A DNA stretch of 64,000 nt from Zhengitettix transpicula (GCA_037074705.1 CM073591.1:93610532-93674531); one strand, 5' to 3'; counted from the stretch's first letter, positions 36,337-48,650 are shown. Made by a program: numbers and translations. The notes: generated by a model not told the origin, from the sequence alone.

Positions 36337-37391
36337 TTCATTTTATGTCAGGTTAAGTAATTAGCGAAATAATTAAACTTTAGCTGGAAATGCACATGTT
36401 TTAATCTGTAATTCAATTTAATAAATATAAGCGCGATTAAATTGAGTCACTTGTAATTTATTTTTATACAACTTATTGAAGAATCAATATTAAAATAAGT
36501 TTCATTATACCATACACCCCAATAGTACTGTTGCCTTAAAGAGTTGGAAATGTGTTACCGTTGATGGTACTTGCTATTGATATTAGTAATAGCTTCAGAT
36601 ATAATCTCTATACGATTCACAGTATTTCGGATATCTATCCCAGGACAATTAGTTTCTTAATAAGGACTTAATAAGTCGCAAGTCAACAACTAATGTGAGG
36701 TAATAATGTTTCAGGCCTACTCTCTGAGATATCGATATATTTAATTTGCAAATTATAATATAATTCGACTGAAATGGATCTCAGGCCAGAAGAAAAGTTT
36801 TTATTGTAGATTTGTGTTTCCGTCCTTACGGAATTGAACGTGAAAATGGGCAAAGTTTGGAATGAGTTTCAAGAACTTTTCTCGATAACTTTATATAATG
36901 GGAGCAGAAAAGAGACTAGTATTTTTTATGAATTATTGACAGGTTGCATATTTGTAAAAAAAACGCAATTAGAGTAACAATATTGTGAAAATTTTGATTA
37001 ATAGAATATACACGAATCAAAAACGATTAAAATCCCAATTATAAACAATGAAAAACAGGTCGTCGTTTATTTACATATTAATTAAATTGTCAATAATATT
37101 ATTGAATAAATGTATAAATTAGAATTTACCATAATTTTGGTCATCGAAGACATAATAGTCTTTAACTACGGGGTCTGAGAATAAAAATAGGCAATGAACC
37201 TGGAAATATTTAACATTTTATTATTGAGATCCATTGATATTATTAAGTATTTAGGCATAAAACGTCATCCTATCATTAAATATTTCCTATTGACCAAATG
37301 ACATTGAATAATCCCGCAGCTGAAATTTATTTATAAATTAGGGAAAAGAGTAGAATAATTATGCTCAAACTTTTGTTTAACCGATTCACAC
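36337..37391. other. AT-rich DNA, nothing recognised
   Basis: No feature seen. Confidence 0.5.
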
Positions 37392-37941
37392 TTTTTTTTA
37401 GGGCAACAGGCTACACAAGGGTAATCTACATGGTGGCAACTCCCCTTTAAAAGCATAGGAAGGGATTTGAAAGGGGGGATGCGGAATGGTATAGGAAGGT
37501 AGCCAAGGGTTAACTAGGGCCCCCGGGCTATGGTTTATTGGTCCTACCCGGCAATTCGCCTAAAAGTGATTCAGGGAAAACCCTATAAAAACCTGCATCA
37601 GGTAGGTCGGGTATTTGGTACTTGTCCCACGTCCTTCCGATGGCGAGAGAGGGGTTAGCTGTGGGGTCACAGCATTCCTCTCTCCGTGCTTTGACCAGTT
37701 TAGGAGGCAGCTGGCCGACTATTACAATACGAATAGCGGACAACTCTTACCGTATGCCCAAGGTCTGCGACCCCGGAACATACACCTCTCAAAACAGGCC
37801 GAGGTGCCTCGTCATGTGGGAACCTTAGTTAAAAAACCAGAGAGATGTGAAGGCATCCGCAAAGATAGCCTCCGCCAGAGCTCTCTGGGAAGGTTCACCT
37901 GCGAGAGAATTCTCTCCCAGGCTTCCTTGCCTGCCTCATAA
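37392..37941 (-). mobile_element. Family R retroposon, copy R5
   Basis: The most complete copy, about 550 bp. Its A-tail (T-run 37392-37399) is followed, reading plus, by AGGGCAACAGGCTACA and all family blocks to TCTCTCCCAGGCTTCCTTGC at its 5' side. The 108-codon plus-strand frame inside is antisense to the inferred RNA and not conserved in other copies. It is joined directly to R6. Confidence 0.8.
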
Positions 37942-38204
37942 TTTTTTTTAGGGCAACAGGCTACATGAGGGTAATCCACATGGTGGCAACTCCCCTTTAA
38001 TAGCATAGGAAGGGATTAGAAATGGGGATGCGGAAGGGTAGAGGAAGGTAGCCAAGGGTTAACTAGGGCCCCCGGGCTATAGTTTAAGGATCCTACCCGG
38101 CATTCGCCTAAAAGTAATGCAGGGAAAACCCTAGAAAAACCTGCATCAGGTACGTCGGGCATTGGGTACTTGTCGCACGCCCTTCCGATAGCGGGAGAAG
38201 AGTT
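37942..38204 (-). mobile_element. Family R retroposon, 5'-truncated copy R6
   Basis: Begins with its own T-run (37942-37949) immediately beyond the 5' end of R5. It matches the family only as far as GCGGGAGAAGAGTT, so the 5' half of the inferred RNA is absent. Truncation at the 5' side with an intact tail is typical of target-primed reverse transcription. Confidence 0.8.
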
Positions 38205-41200
38205 CAACTGCGAATGTTTAATCAATTGATCAGCATTCAATGTTTTTACTGTATGGTTAATATAGAGTCCGGAAAAGCTCTAAATCGTTTAGAAATCTGT
38301 GAATAACCAAGGCGCATTTATGGAATATTGAGGTACGATCGAGTACGTTCTGTATATATTTTCCGAAAAAAATGTCGAATTGACTCTAATAGCATCGTCA
38401 GTTCTCGAGACATTTCAGAAGATTGGTTTGCTTTAATAAAAAAATCCTTACTGACGCGGGAAACCCACAGATAAAAACAAACCACTTACTACCTAGACCA
38501 CGTAGGTAAATTGGATAATGTTTATCCCAGGTGCGAGTGGAAAAAGTCTTGAGAGGCAGAGAACGTCGTATCCTCTTTTCCTGAATCCACTAATAACCCG
38601 AAAAATTCCACTAGAATGTGGAAGGTTATGTAAGAAAACCCCGTAGTTATTCATTCATTACATATCTTATGACGTGGTATTAAAGTGTTTAAAACAGGTA
38701 TTAAAAAAACTGAGAGATATCATTATTTTTCATTAAAACGGTGCACTTTGCATGGAAAAATTGAAATAAAAATTTGGTTAAGAAATTTTCAATTGTAATT
38801 TAAATTAATATTTAACAAGTTTATTTATTATATAATTTAACAAGTTCATATTATTTAATTGAACAAGTTCTTATACAAATACTACTATAATATTAATAAC
38901 TTGAGTTATTTGACATCTTAAAAAATTTTAAATGATCACTTACAAATTATTTGAATTTTTTTTCCCAAGAATTTTAACTATACTATTTTACAATGCGTAA
39001 TATACTTCAGTATTCGATTTTTAATACATGATTTAATAATAACGTGATGCCAGATGAGAATTTTCCTTTAAGCACGAACGGCATGTAATTAGGTTACTTG
39101 CAATTAAACCATGTTGACTCAGAAAAAAATGATATATTAAATATAATATATATATAGGCGAATAAATGGTTTTTATACGAGAATAAATAAAACATTCTAC
39201 TTAATTTGAAATTAATGATGCTCTGGTTTAATTGTAAGAAATATATATATATATATATATATATATTCAAAGATAAGTTTTAATACCAGTAATCGGTCAC
39301 TTCCATTAAGGATAAAATAACGTTTATTCTGAGATGTTTCGTGAACACGTATTTCAGAAAGTAGATTAATTTTAATTTTATGGTATAATTTCATTACCTT
39401 TAATTGTATATACACTTTTATTTTCAAAACTTTTATTGAAGTCCACGTTGAATTTTGTCATTATTCATATTAACGAATTCCGCTATTCCACTTTCCTATC
39501 CTTCCTAAATCTATGGAGCGTTGGTGTACTTTGATCTAAATCCCTTAACTTCACTCCTATATGGGCTAAATCAAAATTACCCCCTTTTGACTTCTTCCGC
39601 ATCTCACGAATCGTAACACAAATTGTTGAAACTTTTGCTCCGTCCTTGTATTCATCCTATCGCATTTTTCAGTTTTCAGAACTTGACTCAGCTTTACTTC
39701 GCGTAAAGACATAAATAATATATAATCAATAAATTAGGGTTAGGATTTAGTATTACAAATTTTGGTATAAAATTGTATGAACTTTAAAAATGATGTTTGT
39801 TTTCATGTTTATCATGGGTAAAAATTATTTTATTATAGAATTTTGTTTCTTTATTTTAATTTATATTGGAATATTTTGTAATCTCGAAACTACTTTTGAA
39901 ATAATGTTATTGGAAGTACAGTTTTAAAGATAAACTTATCTTTGAAATACTTACGTATTAAAAAATACGTAAAATACGTCTAATTTCTACAAAATCTATA
40001 AACCAGTATTCATATTGAAACTAAAATTATAATAGATAAATGAGGTAATAATGCGGCTAGGCTTCAGTTGCTGAAACAATAAAAACGTATGCATTAAATT
40101 AAGAGTAATTATATAAAGACGTAGCCAATTAACACACATAATTAAGTGAAAAATAAATTCCATAACTTATCCGCAATCCTTGTTGTTTCCGTCAGGTGAT
40201 TCTGAAACATAATAGGAGTAATAAGGGCACACCCCACAAACCAGGTGACAAATAAATTAGATAATAAGCAATTGAGTTTAAGATGGTAATATACATTTCG
40301 GTGATCGGTGACCGATGTGTCATTAAAACAGCCTGGTCTTTCAGCTATTATTATGTGCATATGTTACCTTAAATGCTCACTTTTTAATTTCTAATAACTA
40401 AATATTTATTAAAATTTGTAACTTGTAAAATTTTAAATATGCGTTAATAAGAACGTCTACTTTTAATTACTCGAGGCCGATCCTTCTTTTGTAGTATAAC
40501 TGAATTTTTGCATATAAATTTTTATTGGGTTTCGAAACCATTTTTTTCCTCCTAGATATGGCCTATAGGTCAATTGCTTTCTTGTTATTATTCCCTTTCC
40601 ATCGCTATTCACATAAAAAGGGTATGTTTTCAATGTGATAAACTTATAATTCGTATTCTAGGGTAGATGTTTTGGAATTTCTGTGTTCGAACGCAGTAAA
40701 TCTAGATGGCTTAGGTTTTAGAGGACCTAGAGGTCCTGTAAAACGTCTATTTATGAAGCAAACAGAGGCATGATTCCTGGCGTTCGAAATCCCATTTGCC
40801 AGGGAGGCAGTGGTGTATATTTGTTGTGGAATCGCAAGAGCTAAGCCCTACAGGCAACTGTGACAGCACTACTCATTAACAGCACGGCACAATTCGGGCT
40901 AATCGGCGCTTAACACCGTTGCACTTTGGGTCCCTCTCCATCCGTCGCCTGTCACAATCTCTAGTTTATCGGCGAGCTCGAGTTGTCCCTTTGACCACAA
41001 ATTACCTACGGGCGTAATTGCTCGTGACGGAGTCACTGAGTTTATGCGCTTCCCTCTTCGAAGTATCACCATACGAGCTGATTTAAGCCGACTTAAATAA
41101 TGAGCAGCTCATAACCCTCGAGCGAAGCTCCGTAAGTTGTTCGTTCCATTTCAAACTAGCTATATATAAAGTTCAAATTGTATTTTATGTATCTGCATCC

Positions 41201-41285
41201 GTATTATCCACACATTAAAGAACTAGAATTTTATTCAGGGGATGAATCTGTCATACGTATGTTTAAAATATTACATTAATTAAAG
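38205..41285. other. Intergenic DNA; (TA)n at 39240-39266, GC-richer island at about 40680-41160
   Basis: Mostly AT-rich. A TA microsatellite lies at 39240-39266. About 40680-41160 is a sharply GC-richer unique island with no open frame over 60 codons and no repeat match. It could be a conserved noncoding element. Nothing else recognised. Confidence 0.4.
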
Positions 41286-41287
41286 TA

Positions 41288-42591
41288 CCACTGTGAACAA
41301 AAAGTAAGGTAAATTTATTTATAAAATATAAATTCTTTATTTATTCTTCCAAATGAATTTCATCCTCTTCAAAGTAATCCCTGTCCGATAAAACAAACTT
41401 TTTCCAACGCTTTTTCCAGTCCTCGAAACAGTCGGAATAGTCTTTTTTCCGGTATAGCCTTCAAGACCTTCTTCGATTCGGTTTTTATCTCCTCAATCGT
41501 GTCAAAACGGCGTCCCCGTATTGGCCTTTTGCGTTTTCTGAATAGCCAGAAGTCGCACGGAGCCAAATCAGGCGAATACGGTGGTTGCGGAACGATATTA
41601 GTCGAGTTTTTGGCAAAAAAGTCGCGAAGCACCAATGCAGTATGACATGGTGCATTATCGTGATGAAGGAACCAAGAGTTGTTCGCCCATAATTCCGTCC
41701 GTTTCAGACGAATAGATTCACGCAAACGACGAATAACGTTCAAATAATATTCGTTCTTGACAGTTTGGCCCGGCGGAAGGAATTAATAGTGCACCACACC
41801 ACGATAATCAAAGAAAACTGTGAACATGACCATGATTTTCAATCGACTTTCCGTGGTCTTTTCGGTCTTGCTTCACCTTTTGCACGATATTCGCTGGATT
41901 GGTAGGTGGTTTCAGGCTTCTATGCGTACATCCAAGTCTCGTCTCCAGTAATTATGCATTTCAAGCGGTCCTGATAGTCAGACAGCAAAGTTTCACACAC
42001 ATCAACGCGACGCTTTTTTTTTCCAAAAAATTGAGCGATTTTGGCACTTGACGCGTTTGAGACACAAAACATTCTTCAAAATGGTTTGCGCTGTGCCAAA
42101 TGATAGTCCAACACTATCAGGGAGATCTATAATTGTCCATAGATGATTTTCAAGCACCAAATCTTCGATTTTTTGGACGTGGCCCTCGTCGGTAGACGTT
42201 GATGGTCGTCCAGAGCGCGGTTCGTCTTCAACGCGTTCTCGACCCTCTTTGAACTCGTTGTACCACTTATAAACGTTTTTTTTGTGCCATAGTTTGATCA
42301 CCAAAGGCCTTCCGCAACATTTTCAACGTGTCCGCACAAGAATATTCGTTCCGCAAACAAAATTTGATGCAAGTTCTTTGCTCAACAAAATCACCCATTG
42401 CAAAAATCGAAAAATTCACTTTTGGTTGTTTACAAAAACACGTGTAACTCGGAGATAATTAAACCTTTTAACAAACAGACGCTTGGCAAATATTATAAAC
42501 AGTCCTACCAACCTAGGAAAAAAAATTACCTGCCTTCCTATTACCCGGGAGATTTAAATGACAATTTCACTTTACTTTTTGATCACAGTGG
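41288..42591 (-). mobile_element. Full-length mariner element
   Basis: The terminal inverted repeats are CCACTGTGAACAAAAAGTAA at the left (41288) and the complement of CCACTGTGATCAAAAAGTAA at the right (42591), with one mismatch in the first 20 bases. TA lies on both sides (41286-41287 and 42592-42593), the duplicated TA target of Tc1/mariner insertion. The 1304-bp length is standard for mariner. It contains one transposase gene on the minus strand, damaged by frameshifts and nonsense codons, so the copy is not autonomous. No other element interrupts it, so it is one of the younger insertions in the window. Confidence 0.92.
41341..42398 (-). pseudogene. mariner transposase, broken
   Basis: The frame starts MGDFVEQRTCIKF at 42398 and ends at TAA 41341-41343, about 350 codons, normal for mariner. 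The N-terminal helix-turn-helix half includes KWYNEFKEGRERVEDEPRSG; GDETW supplies the first catalytic aspartate. HHDNAPCHTA and YSPDLAPCDFWLF supply the other two, separated by 34 residues, the D,D34D signature of mariner. Damage: frameshifts at three homopolymer runs (T8 42276-42283, T9 42014-42022, T6 41443-41448 on the plus strand) and nonsense codons TAG 41920-41922 and TAA 41783-41785. It is flanked by the terminal repeats at normal distances. The protein would cut and join DNA at TA sites; this copy cannot make it. Confidence 0.92.
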
Positions 42592-42689
42592 TATCTATTT
42601 CTTATTGTAATAACTATTAAAACATAATATGACAGTCAAATACATTTAATACTTATATACCAAAAATAATATAAATCATTATTAATTAC

Positions 42690-42950
42690 TTCTCCCTTGG
42701 CTCGACAGCCAATGAAGGGCCTTGGCTTGGCCTAACCGAGACGACTGCCAGACTGTCATCTTACACGACACATTCTGAATTTAGGAGGGAGTAACATCTG
42801 GTGAAAGTGTCGATTCTCCCACGGTCTTAACTCCAATTTTCGTGACCATGACGACCAGAAACATCCATGCCCATGTCGGGATTCGAACTCGGGACCTCTG
42901 TGATGCGAGGCAATGACGCACTGCACTGTACCACAGCATGCCGGCAAATT
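42690..42950 (-). mobile_element. tRNA-headed SINE, copy S1
   Basis: On the minus strand a tRNA-like head (TGGTACAGTGCAGTGCG as the A-box region, GAGTTCGAATC as the B box at 42880-42890, with CATCACAGAGG between) is followed by a non-tRNA body ending around GAGCCAAGGGAG. The B box is the internal RNA polymerase III promoter element. The 63-codon frame containing ASHHRGPEFESR is the translation of this head and not a protein. The head is shared with S2 and S3; the body is different. Confidence 0.75.
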
Positions 42951-43615
42951 ATTATTAAGAAATTCACTAAAAATTGTAATGCATGTTTAATTTTTATTTA
43001 TATTATAAAAGTTTTTAAAGGGTGCGAAATATTATAGATTTAATTCAAATTGAGTAATTCTGAATGTAGAATAATAGTAATGGTTATCGGTTCTAAATCA
43101 ACAGGCAAAGCTGAACTATTGGACAGTTGTTATAGTTTAAATGGTAAATTATATATTATGTGTTTTCTATTTCACTAGAATTTTCGGAGTGATTATCTGC
43201 TAATATTTCGTTAACTTAACTAACTGTGTGTTAAAGAAAAAAAATCTATTCTAAAAGCACACTTACAAATTTTCATGTATATTTTTATCATTTACAATGG
43301 ATCCGTTTGTGTACGTGAGCGTCGGCATGGACTTTAAAGTAGTCATTAACATATACATATACACAAAATTTCGTGTAATGATGAATGGTTTATTGACATA
43401 GCAAGTGCTTGCTTTTCTTTAAAATACCGTAAAAGGAACTGTAATCTAGTTTCTGAAGGTCGTAAGTCAATTCTGGGAATTAGTACTAAATTGCCTTTAG
43501 ATGGTTGAGTGAGCGTTTAAGCCTCGATCAAGTGGTTTCTTCATCCCGTTACTATGTAACCTATCCCATTGCACGGGCCTGAATTTCACGGAACAAACAA
43601 GCTAATCTATATAAT
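42951..43615. other. AT-rich DNA, nothing recognised
   Basis: No feature seen. Confidence 0.5.
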
Positions 43616-43790
43616 AAAAAAGGATGTATATTTGTATGTATGTATGTATGTATGTATTTACGTTGTTCTTTATACAAATTTTATCGCGTGGACAGAATGC
43701 AACAAAAATTGGTATATATATTCTGCTAAAATCGAGAACCGGTACTGTGAGGGTGAGAAACCCCTAGAATAAACGTGGAAATAATTATAA
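43616..43790 (+). mobile_element. Helitron-like 5' end
   Basis: Begins TCTATATAATAAAAAAGG after an A, followed by a (GTAT)n run (43634-43656). Then comes CGTGGACAGAATGCAACAAAAATTGG, matched by CGTGGACAGATTGAAACAAAAATTGG in the copy at 51.8 kb, in segments of under 20 identical bases. Similarity fades after GAGGGTGAGAAACCCCT. It may be one element with the 3' end at 45018 (1.4 kb) or a separate fragment. Confidence 0.5.
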
Positions 43791-44896
43791 TTGAAATAAG
43801 TTACGAATTAGTGTTAAATTACTGCGCGAGACGATGACGTCATAAGTTTTCAAGACATTGACGCATCCTAAATATAGTTCTGTATTTCGTAATGAAATAA
43901 AGCAGAAATATTTTGATTGAATAAAAAGTAAAATTTTTTCCAGTATTACTCCATCGAATAGTATTAAAAAACAATACGAAACACTTTACCATCGTTGCGC
44001 AAAGTTAATTTGGAATAGTTAATTATCCCGCTATCTTTGATAAAGCCAATATGTAGCCTTATAATACATTCAAATGTGTGTCGGTCGAGATTTATAAAAT
44101 TTCGTAATATAACGTACTATTGTATCCTGTATAATATTTCAGAAGATAATAAGATTTGTCTGAGCTACGACTGCTGAATTATATGTTTGTAACTATAAAA
44201 GTATTGAAAATGACGTACGGAACTCCGAAAGTTTTTATGGTCGTTGTTCAATTAATGCACTATCAGTCAAAGGTATGTACAGAAATAGGAACATTTAAAT
44301 TGAATTAAAAGTACAATTAATTATACTTTACGCAACGTATTTCTATAAATTTGTATAAATGTAAACAAATTATTGCGTGCAATTTGTGTCGTGAAACAGA
44401 AATTTGAGGTTAGGATAGCAATATTTGTTTTCCATTTTTGGGAACGACGTTATAGATGTTCAATTTCTGAGAAATGAAGCTGAGCAAAATATTTTGATTG
44501 AATAATAAGTATAATTAAATCTACCAATACCACATCGAGTGATAAATATAATTTATTATGAAAGGTTATACAATCCATGGCATTAATTTTCTTTTAAATA
44601 ACTTGACTTTTGACGTGGAATATTTAACGGGAACAGGGACCAATATGTTTCCCAATTATATCTTGCAATACGCACTGGAAGATACATAGAATTATGATAA
44701 AAACAATACTTAAATGTTCAAAATTGATATTTTTTTATTGAAGACAGCGTATTTCGTAATGTTTTGCATTAATTTTATACAATGCTACCAACTGCAGATT
44801 GCTAAAACCACCAAAAAGTTTAATTTCAGATGGAAAAATTATATGTCTACAAATTTAATAATTGTTTTAAATAGTGTATGTATATCTATCTATCTA
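43791..44896. other. AT-rich DNA, possibly Helitron interior
   Basis: No gene. It lies between a Helitron-like 5' end and a 3' end of the same family, but does not contain the family's internal unit. Confidence 0.35.
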
Positions 44897-45018
44897 TCTA
44901 TATTATATAAAATTGTCTTACACGGGTATGTTCGAGGAGCGTTACATAAAAATAGCGCAAAAGCAACCGAAATTGGAGTTTATCGGGACATCTCGGGCAA
45001 CGCCGGGCACCCAGATAG
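44897..45018 (+). mobile_element. Helitron-like 3' end
   Basis: Carries GAGCGTTACATAAAAA, AACCGAAATTGGAGT and TCTCGGGCAACGCCGGGCAC, then CCCAGATAG before a T (CTAG mutated to ATAG). The CGG...CCG hairpin near the end fits Helitron structure. Its left side begins at a (TATC)n run with TCTATATTATATAAAA, so it may be a 122-bp internally deleted copy. Confidence 0.5.
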
Positions 45019-45545
45019 TTGTTGAATAAAATGCCTGACATATTTGTTCCGTACTAACCCGAGGTTACCCGACTGCATACCTGAATATACGCGAATGCAC
45101 ACGAACAGTATATTCTTTTATATTTTTATTTGACTCAAAAACTTGCTTTGGTGAGTCTTATACTTCCGCACGATTCCTGCCATGAGTTCAACAACAAACT
45201 AGAACGTCCTCTATTATTCCATCACACGGAAATTCTTTCCAATTTTCTATATATACTTAAACTTTGTTTTGCGTCACACATGTATGGTATTAATTTTATT
45301 TATCTTTAATTATATCATCTGATAGTACTGCATTAATTTATAAAATTTGATCACACGACATATTTCCAAGGAAAGACAAAGTTTACGTATTTTTCTTTCT
45401 TATTTGGATATTTCTATATTGTACTAGAAAATATCTTTGTATCAAGTTAACGACATCAATATACCATAAGAGTATATTTACGGAACACTGTATATTGATT
45501 TATATAATAACAGAAATTTAAAAAAACTGTACGTATATATATATA
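45019..45545. other. AT-rich DNA ending in a (TA)n tract
   Basis: No feature except a short (TA)n at about 45533-45545 abutting the LTR. Confidence 0.5.
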
Positions 45546-46550
45546 TTGTAATGCCAATTAATTAGGAAATTAATTGTTTCAACATAAAAATCTAAATTTT
45601 TTGAGAAACCAATTATAGCGGCAAGAGCTTTGAAACAACAATAGAAAAGCCTGCTCTGTTCCTTTGTCGGAAGGTCCGTCAAAATGGCGTCTTTCGCGCT
45701 AAAATGCGAGACTACAGTTCAGTTTGCAGTTTGCTTTAAGATATTGAGGAGTTAAGTTCGCAGGAATCATTGCGGAGTTCAGTTCGCAGGAAGAAATGGT
45801 GAGATACAGTTCACGGAAAGACCTCGTCGAGGTATAACAGTTTTTGGAAGGAGAATTCAACAGGGTTGGCAATTAGCAGGACAAAGTAAAACATTCATAA
45901 AAGTATAACGTCGAAACCTGCTAAGAAAAAGCAGTTTTTGTGTCCATAGCCGGCCAGAAATAGCAAAAGTTTCTCTTTAAGTCCGGAACAATAAAGACTA
46001 CCCAATCGACAAATCGCAGAATTCACCTAAGGCGAGCGGTCAACCGATAGATGAGGAAAGGAGGATCATCCGAGTTCCTGACATCATATAAAATTTGGGC
46101 TTAAAAATTTGGTGTAGAATCTGTGAGTTTAGAAGCAGTGTAAAACCCGCAATAGTGTTTTCCAAAATGGAAGGTATGCTGGAATGCTGGGCAGACGTGT
46201 AACAATTTAAAAAAAACAATGAATTATGTAAACGTAATTGAAAGATAGCCGTCAGATTTCGTTCTCTTTTTGATTAAAATTGTTAATAAGAGTCAATCTT
46301 TTTACTTTTAATTTCGTTCACAATTAAATTTCGTTCTAGTTTAATTGACGAGTAAATTTCTTTTCTTTTAATTGTAATTTGTGGTTGATAAGATTATGAA
46401 TATTATTGATTTGTCCATTATCAAACCCAGTGAAGACCCTGAGAAATTCAATATTATAAATTTGTAGTTGTATGAGTTATTGCCACAATAAAATATTGTT
46501 TGTAAATTTTATTAATCTTTTATTTAAAAAGCCTATCTTTAGGGTATATT

Positions 46551-46553
<3 letters not shown>
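45546..46553 (+). mobile_element. Solo LTR (1,008 bp) inserted in a TA microsatellite
   Basis: Starts TGTAATGCCAATTAATTAGG and ends GGGTATATTACA, giving inverted TGTAAT/ATTACA ends. An AATAAA signal lies about 70 bp from the end. Blocks shared with the minus-strand LTR at 29-30 kb run through its length (AACAATAGAAAAGC, GGAGGATCATCCGAGTT and CCCAGTGAAGACCCTGAG). (TA)n lies on both sides, and no leader or coding region follows, so it is a solo LTR. A TATA-like CATCATATAAAA lies about 45 bp upstream of TGTGAGTTTAGAAGC. The LTR superfamily (Gypsy, BEL or other) cannot be judged. Confidence 0.6.

Positions 46554-46595
<42 letters not shown>
46554..46595. repeat. (TA)n microsatellite
   Basis: About 21 TA units at the right edge of the solo LTR. 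Confidence 0.95.
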
Positions 46596-46597
<2 letters not shown>

Positions 46598-46635
46598 ATT
46601 CATTTACAGTCGCATCAACTTCTCACGTTATTAGT

Positions 46636-46800
46636 GACTAATTAAAGGAACTCATTTTTGCTTTGTTGGGGATAAGATTTGACAAGAGATTATCTCACGC
46701 ACACAACAAGCCCTCGCCGAGATTCCAACCCGGAACCTCTGTGATGTGAGGCAGTCACGCTGACCACTGCACCACAGGAGATCGGCCCAAATATATATTG
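46636..46800 (-). mobile_element. tRNA-headed SINE, copy S2
   Basis: On the minus strand: TGTGGTGCAGTGGTCAGCG (A-box region), CATCACAGAGG, then GGGTTGGAATCTC as a mutated B box (46719-46731). The body includes TGTGTGCGTGAGATAATCTC. The head matches S3 closely. The overlapping 85-codon frame is not a protein. Confidence 0.7.
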
Positions 46801-48650
46801 ACTTTATCAATGAGCGAAGTTTTTCCGTGTGTATTTGCTGGATACGTAATTCTTGGGTTTCCAACTGGCTGAAGGAAAGCTGAGGTCCTAGCATTTCAAT
46901 GGCGATCACTCACATCGTTTTAAAGTGAACTAAGAACGTTGGAAGATGACCTCCATTGAGACGTCTTGACCTAATCCTTTGATTCCGATGGTTTGAAGTC
47001 CTCAAATTACGAATTAATTGTAGTGTAAAATAAGTGAAGCAATCAGAACCTGTAATATACGTCAACGTTTATTTAACACATGCCTCACAAGGAAGAGTAA
47101 CTTTCTATTAGTCATTATCTGTTCTATTTACACGGTATTATATAATTTACGGAATAAAATTGCGAATATCAAAATTACCCATTTTTTTAATTTTTAAAAG
47201 TATAGAAATATTTTAGAAATCCGATCTTTTAGAAATTTATTTCACCCCTGATATCAGGTTTAGGTCGGTATCTAACCATAACTACTAGACTAAAAACTGG
47301 GTTGTCGGATTTAAATTACTTGACATGTAATTGTATACAAATACCGGAAATAAAAGACATTTTACTTGACACTGCTGTTGTGAAGAGCAAAGGGACAGCA
47401 GTAATTTTCTTGCGCTACACGTACTTCATTCCCTTTAGGAGCTCTGGTAAAGCCCGCCTTTCCTCCTTCATTCCTATTCGTAGTCGCTTCGGCAAACTAA
47501 CCCCGCCAGTTCCTCCATCTTTTATTTTACGCACGGGAAACAATGAATGAGGAGAGCTGGTGGAAAATTGGCTGATTTGCTGGCGCATTGGCGCGCAGAG
47601 GCGTCTTACGCCCCAGTCCGTATCACACAAAGGAAAACAATCCACGTCGGGCTTCAGGTGACAACTTACTTTCTCATATTATATTTACTTGACCTTTCAC
47701 TATTCGAACTGAAATTGTTTGCAAAAGAAACGTTTGTGTTAATCTGAAAGCGATTTCTTCAACTGTGAAGCCCGATATAGAAATCAGGCCGCACAGAATA
47801 GACGCAAACTTAAAAAGTTTTAATCCATTTATCTGACCTCGAATTTCATGAATAAATGAAACTTAATGTTTAATAATTTTGTCTCGCAAGGCTCAGCATG
47901 TTAAGCTACCGATATCAAAGAATTTATTTGCAAAAAAAAAACATAGATACAAAGTATATTTGCGTAGTTAATTTATGGTTTTATTCGAACTGAATAATTA
48001 AGTACGTTAACCTTTCACGTTTTTAATACACGCGATCAGGTAGGTATACGACCCATAATCAAATTAAATATTTCAAAATTAATTGCTTCCAGAATCGATA
48101 ACTGGAAAGCGTTATTGAATGTTTCTTGACAATAAAAAATTAATAAATAATAATACGATCATACTTTCCAGAAAAAATATGACAAAAATTAAACGTAAAT
48201 AAATGAAACATATTTGGGCGGCTCAGTGTTACTTTGAGTCATTTTCTAACAGCATTTGAACATAAACTTGAAGAAAAAACAAAGATTTAAGTAAATGGTA
48301 TTATAAAGAAATACAGAAGAAATTAAAATAAGATATCCTCTAATTTGTTGTAATTCTTGGTGACGTTCTTTGAATGATTTTAAATTAATAACATTTCTGA
48401 AATTATTGTTCAACCATTATGAGGTACCCTTTTTAATATAGCGGCGTTTTCAAAATCAAACTTGTGATTATATTTATATATTTGGTTTTAGATGTAAACC
48501 GCGATATAATTTGTCTGTTGAAGATTATTTACAAGATACATCGATTAACAAATTTTTAATTCAATATATGACGAAGCCTTATGCTGTCTTTACTACAATA
48601 ATTTTTCTAGCAAAATCTATGACAATAATTCGGTAATATTTAAATTTTAA
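46801..48650. other. Intergenic DNA with a GC-richer patch at about 47400-47660
   Basis: No supported gene. The patch carries opposing frames of 66-82 codons without recognisable domains. Confidence 0.4.

Noticed and set aside
37615..37941. 108-codon plus-strand frame
   Set aside because: Lies inside family R copy R5 on the antisense of the inferred RNA and is not conserved in the other R copies.
42756..42947. 63-codon minus-strand frame that looks protein-like (ASHHRGPEFESR)
   Set aside because: It is the translation of the tRNA-like head of SINE S1.
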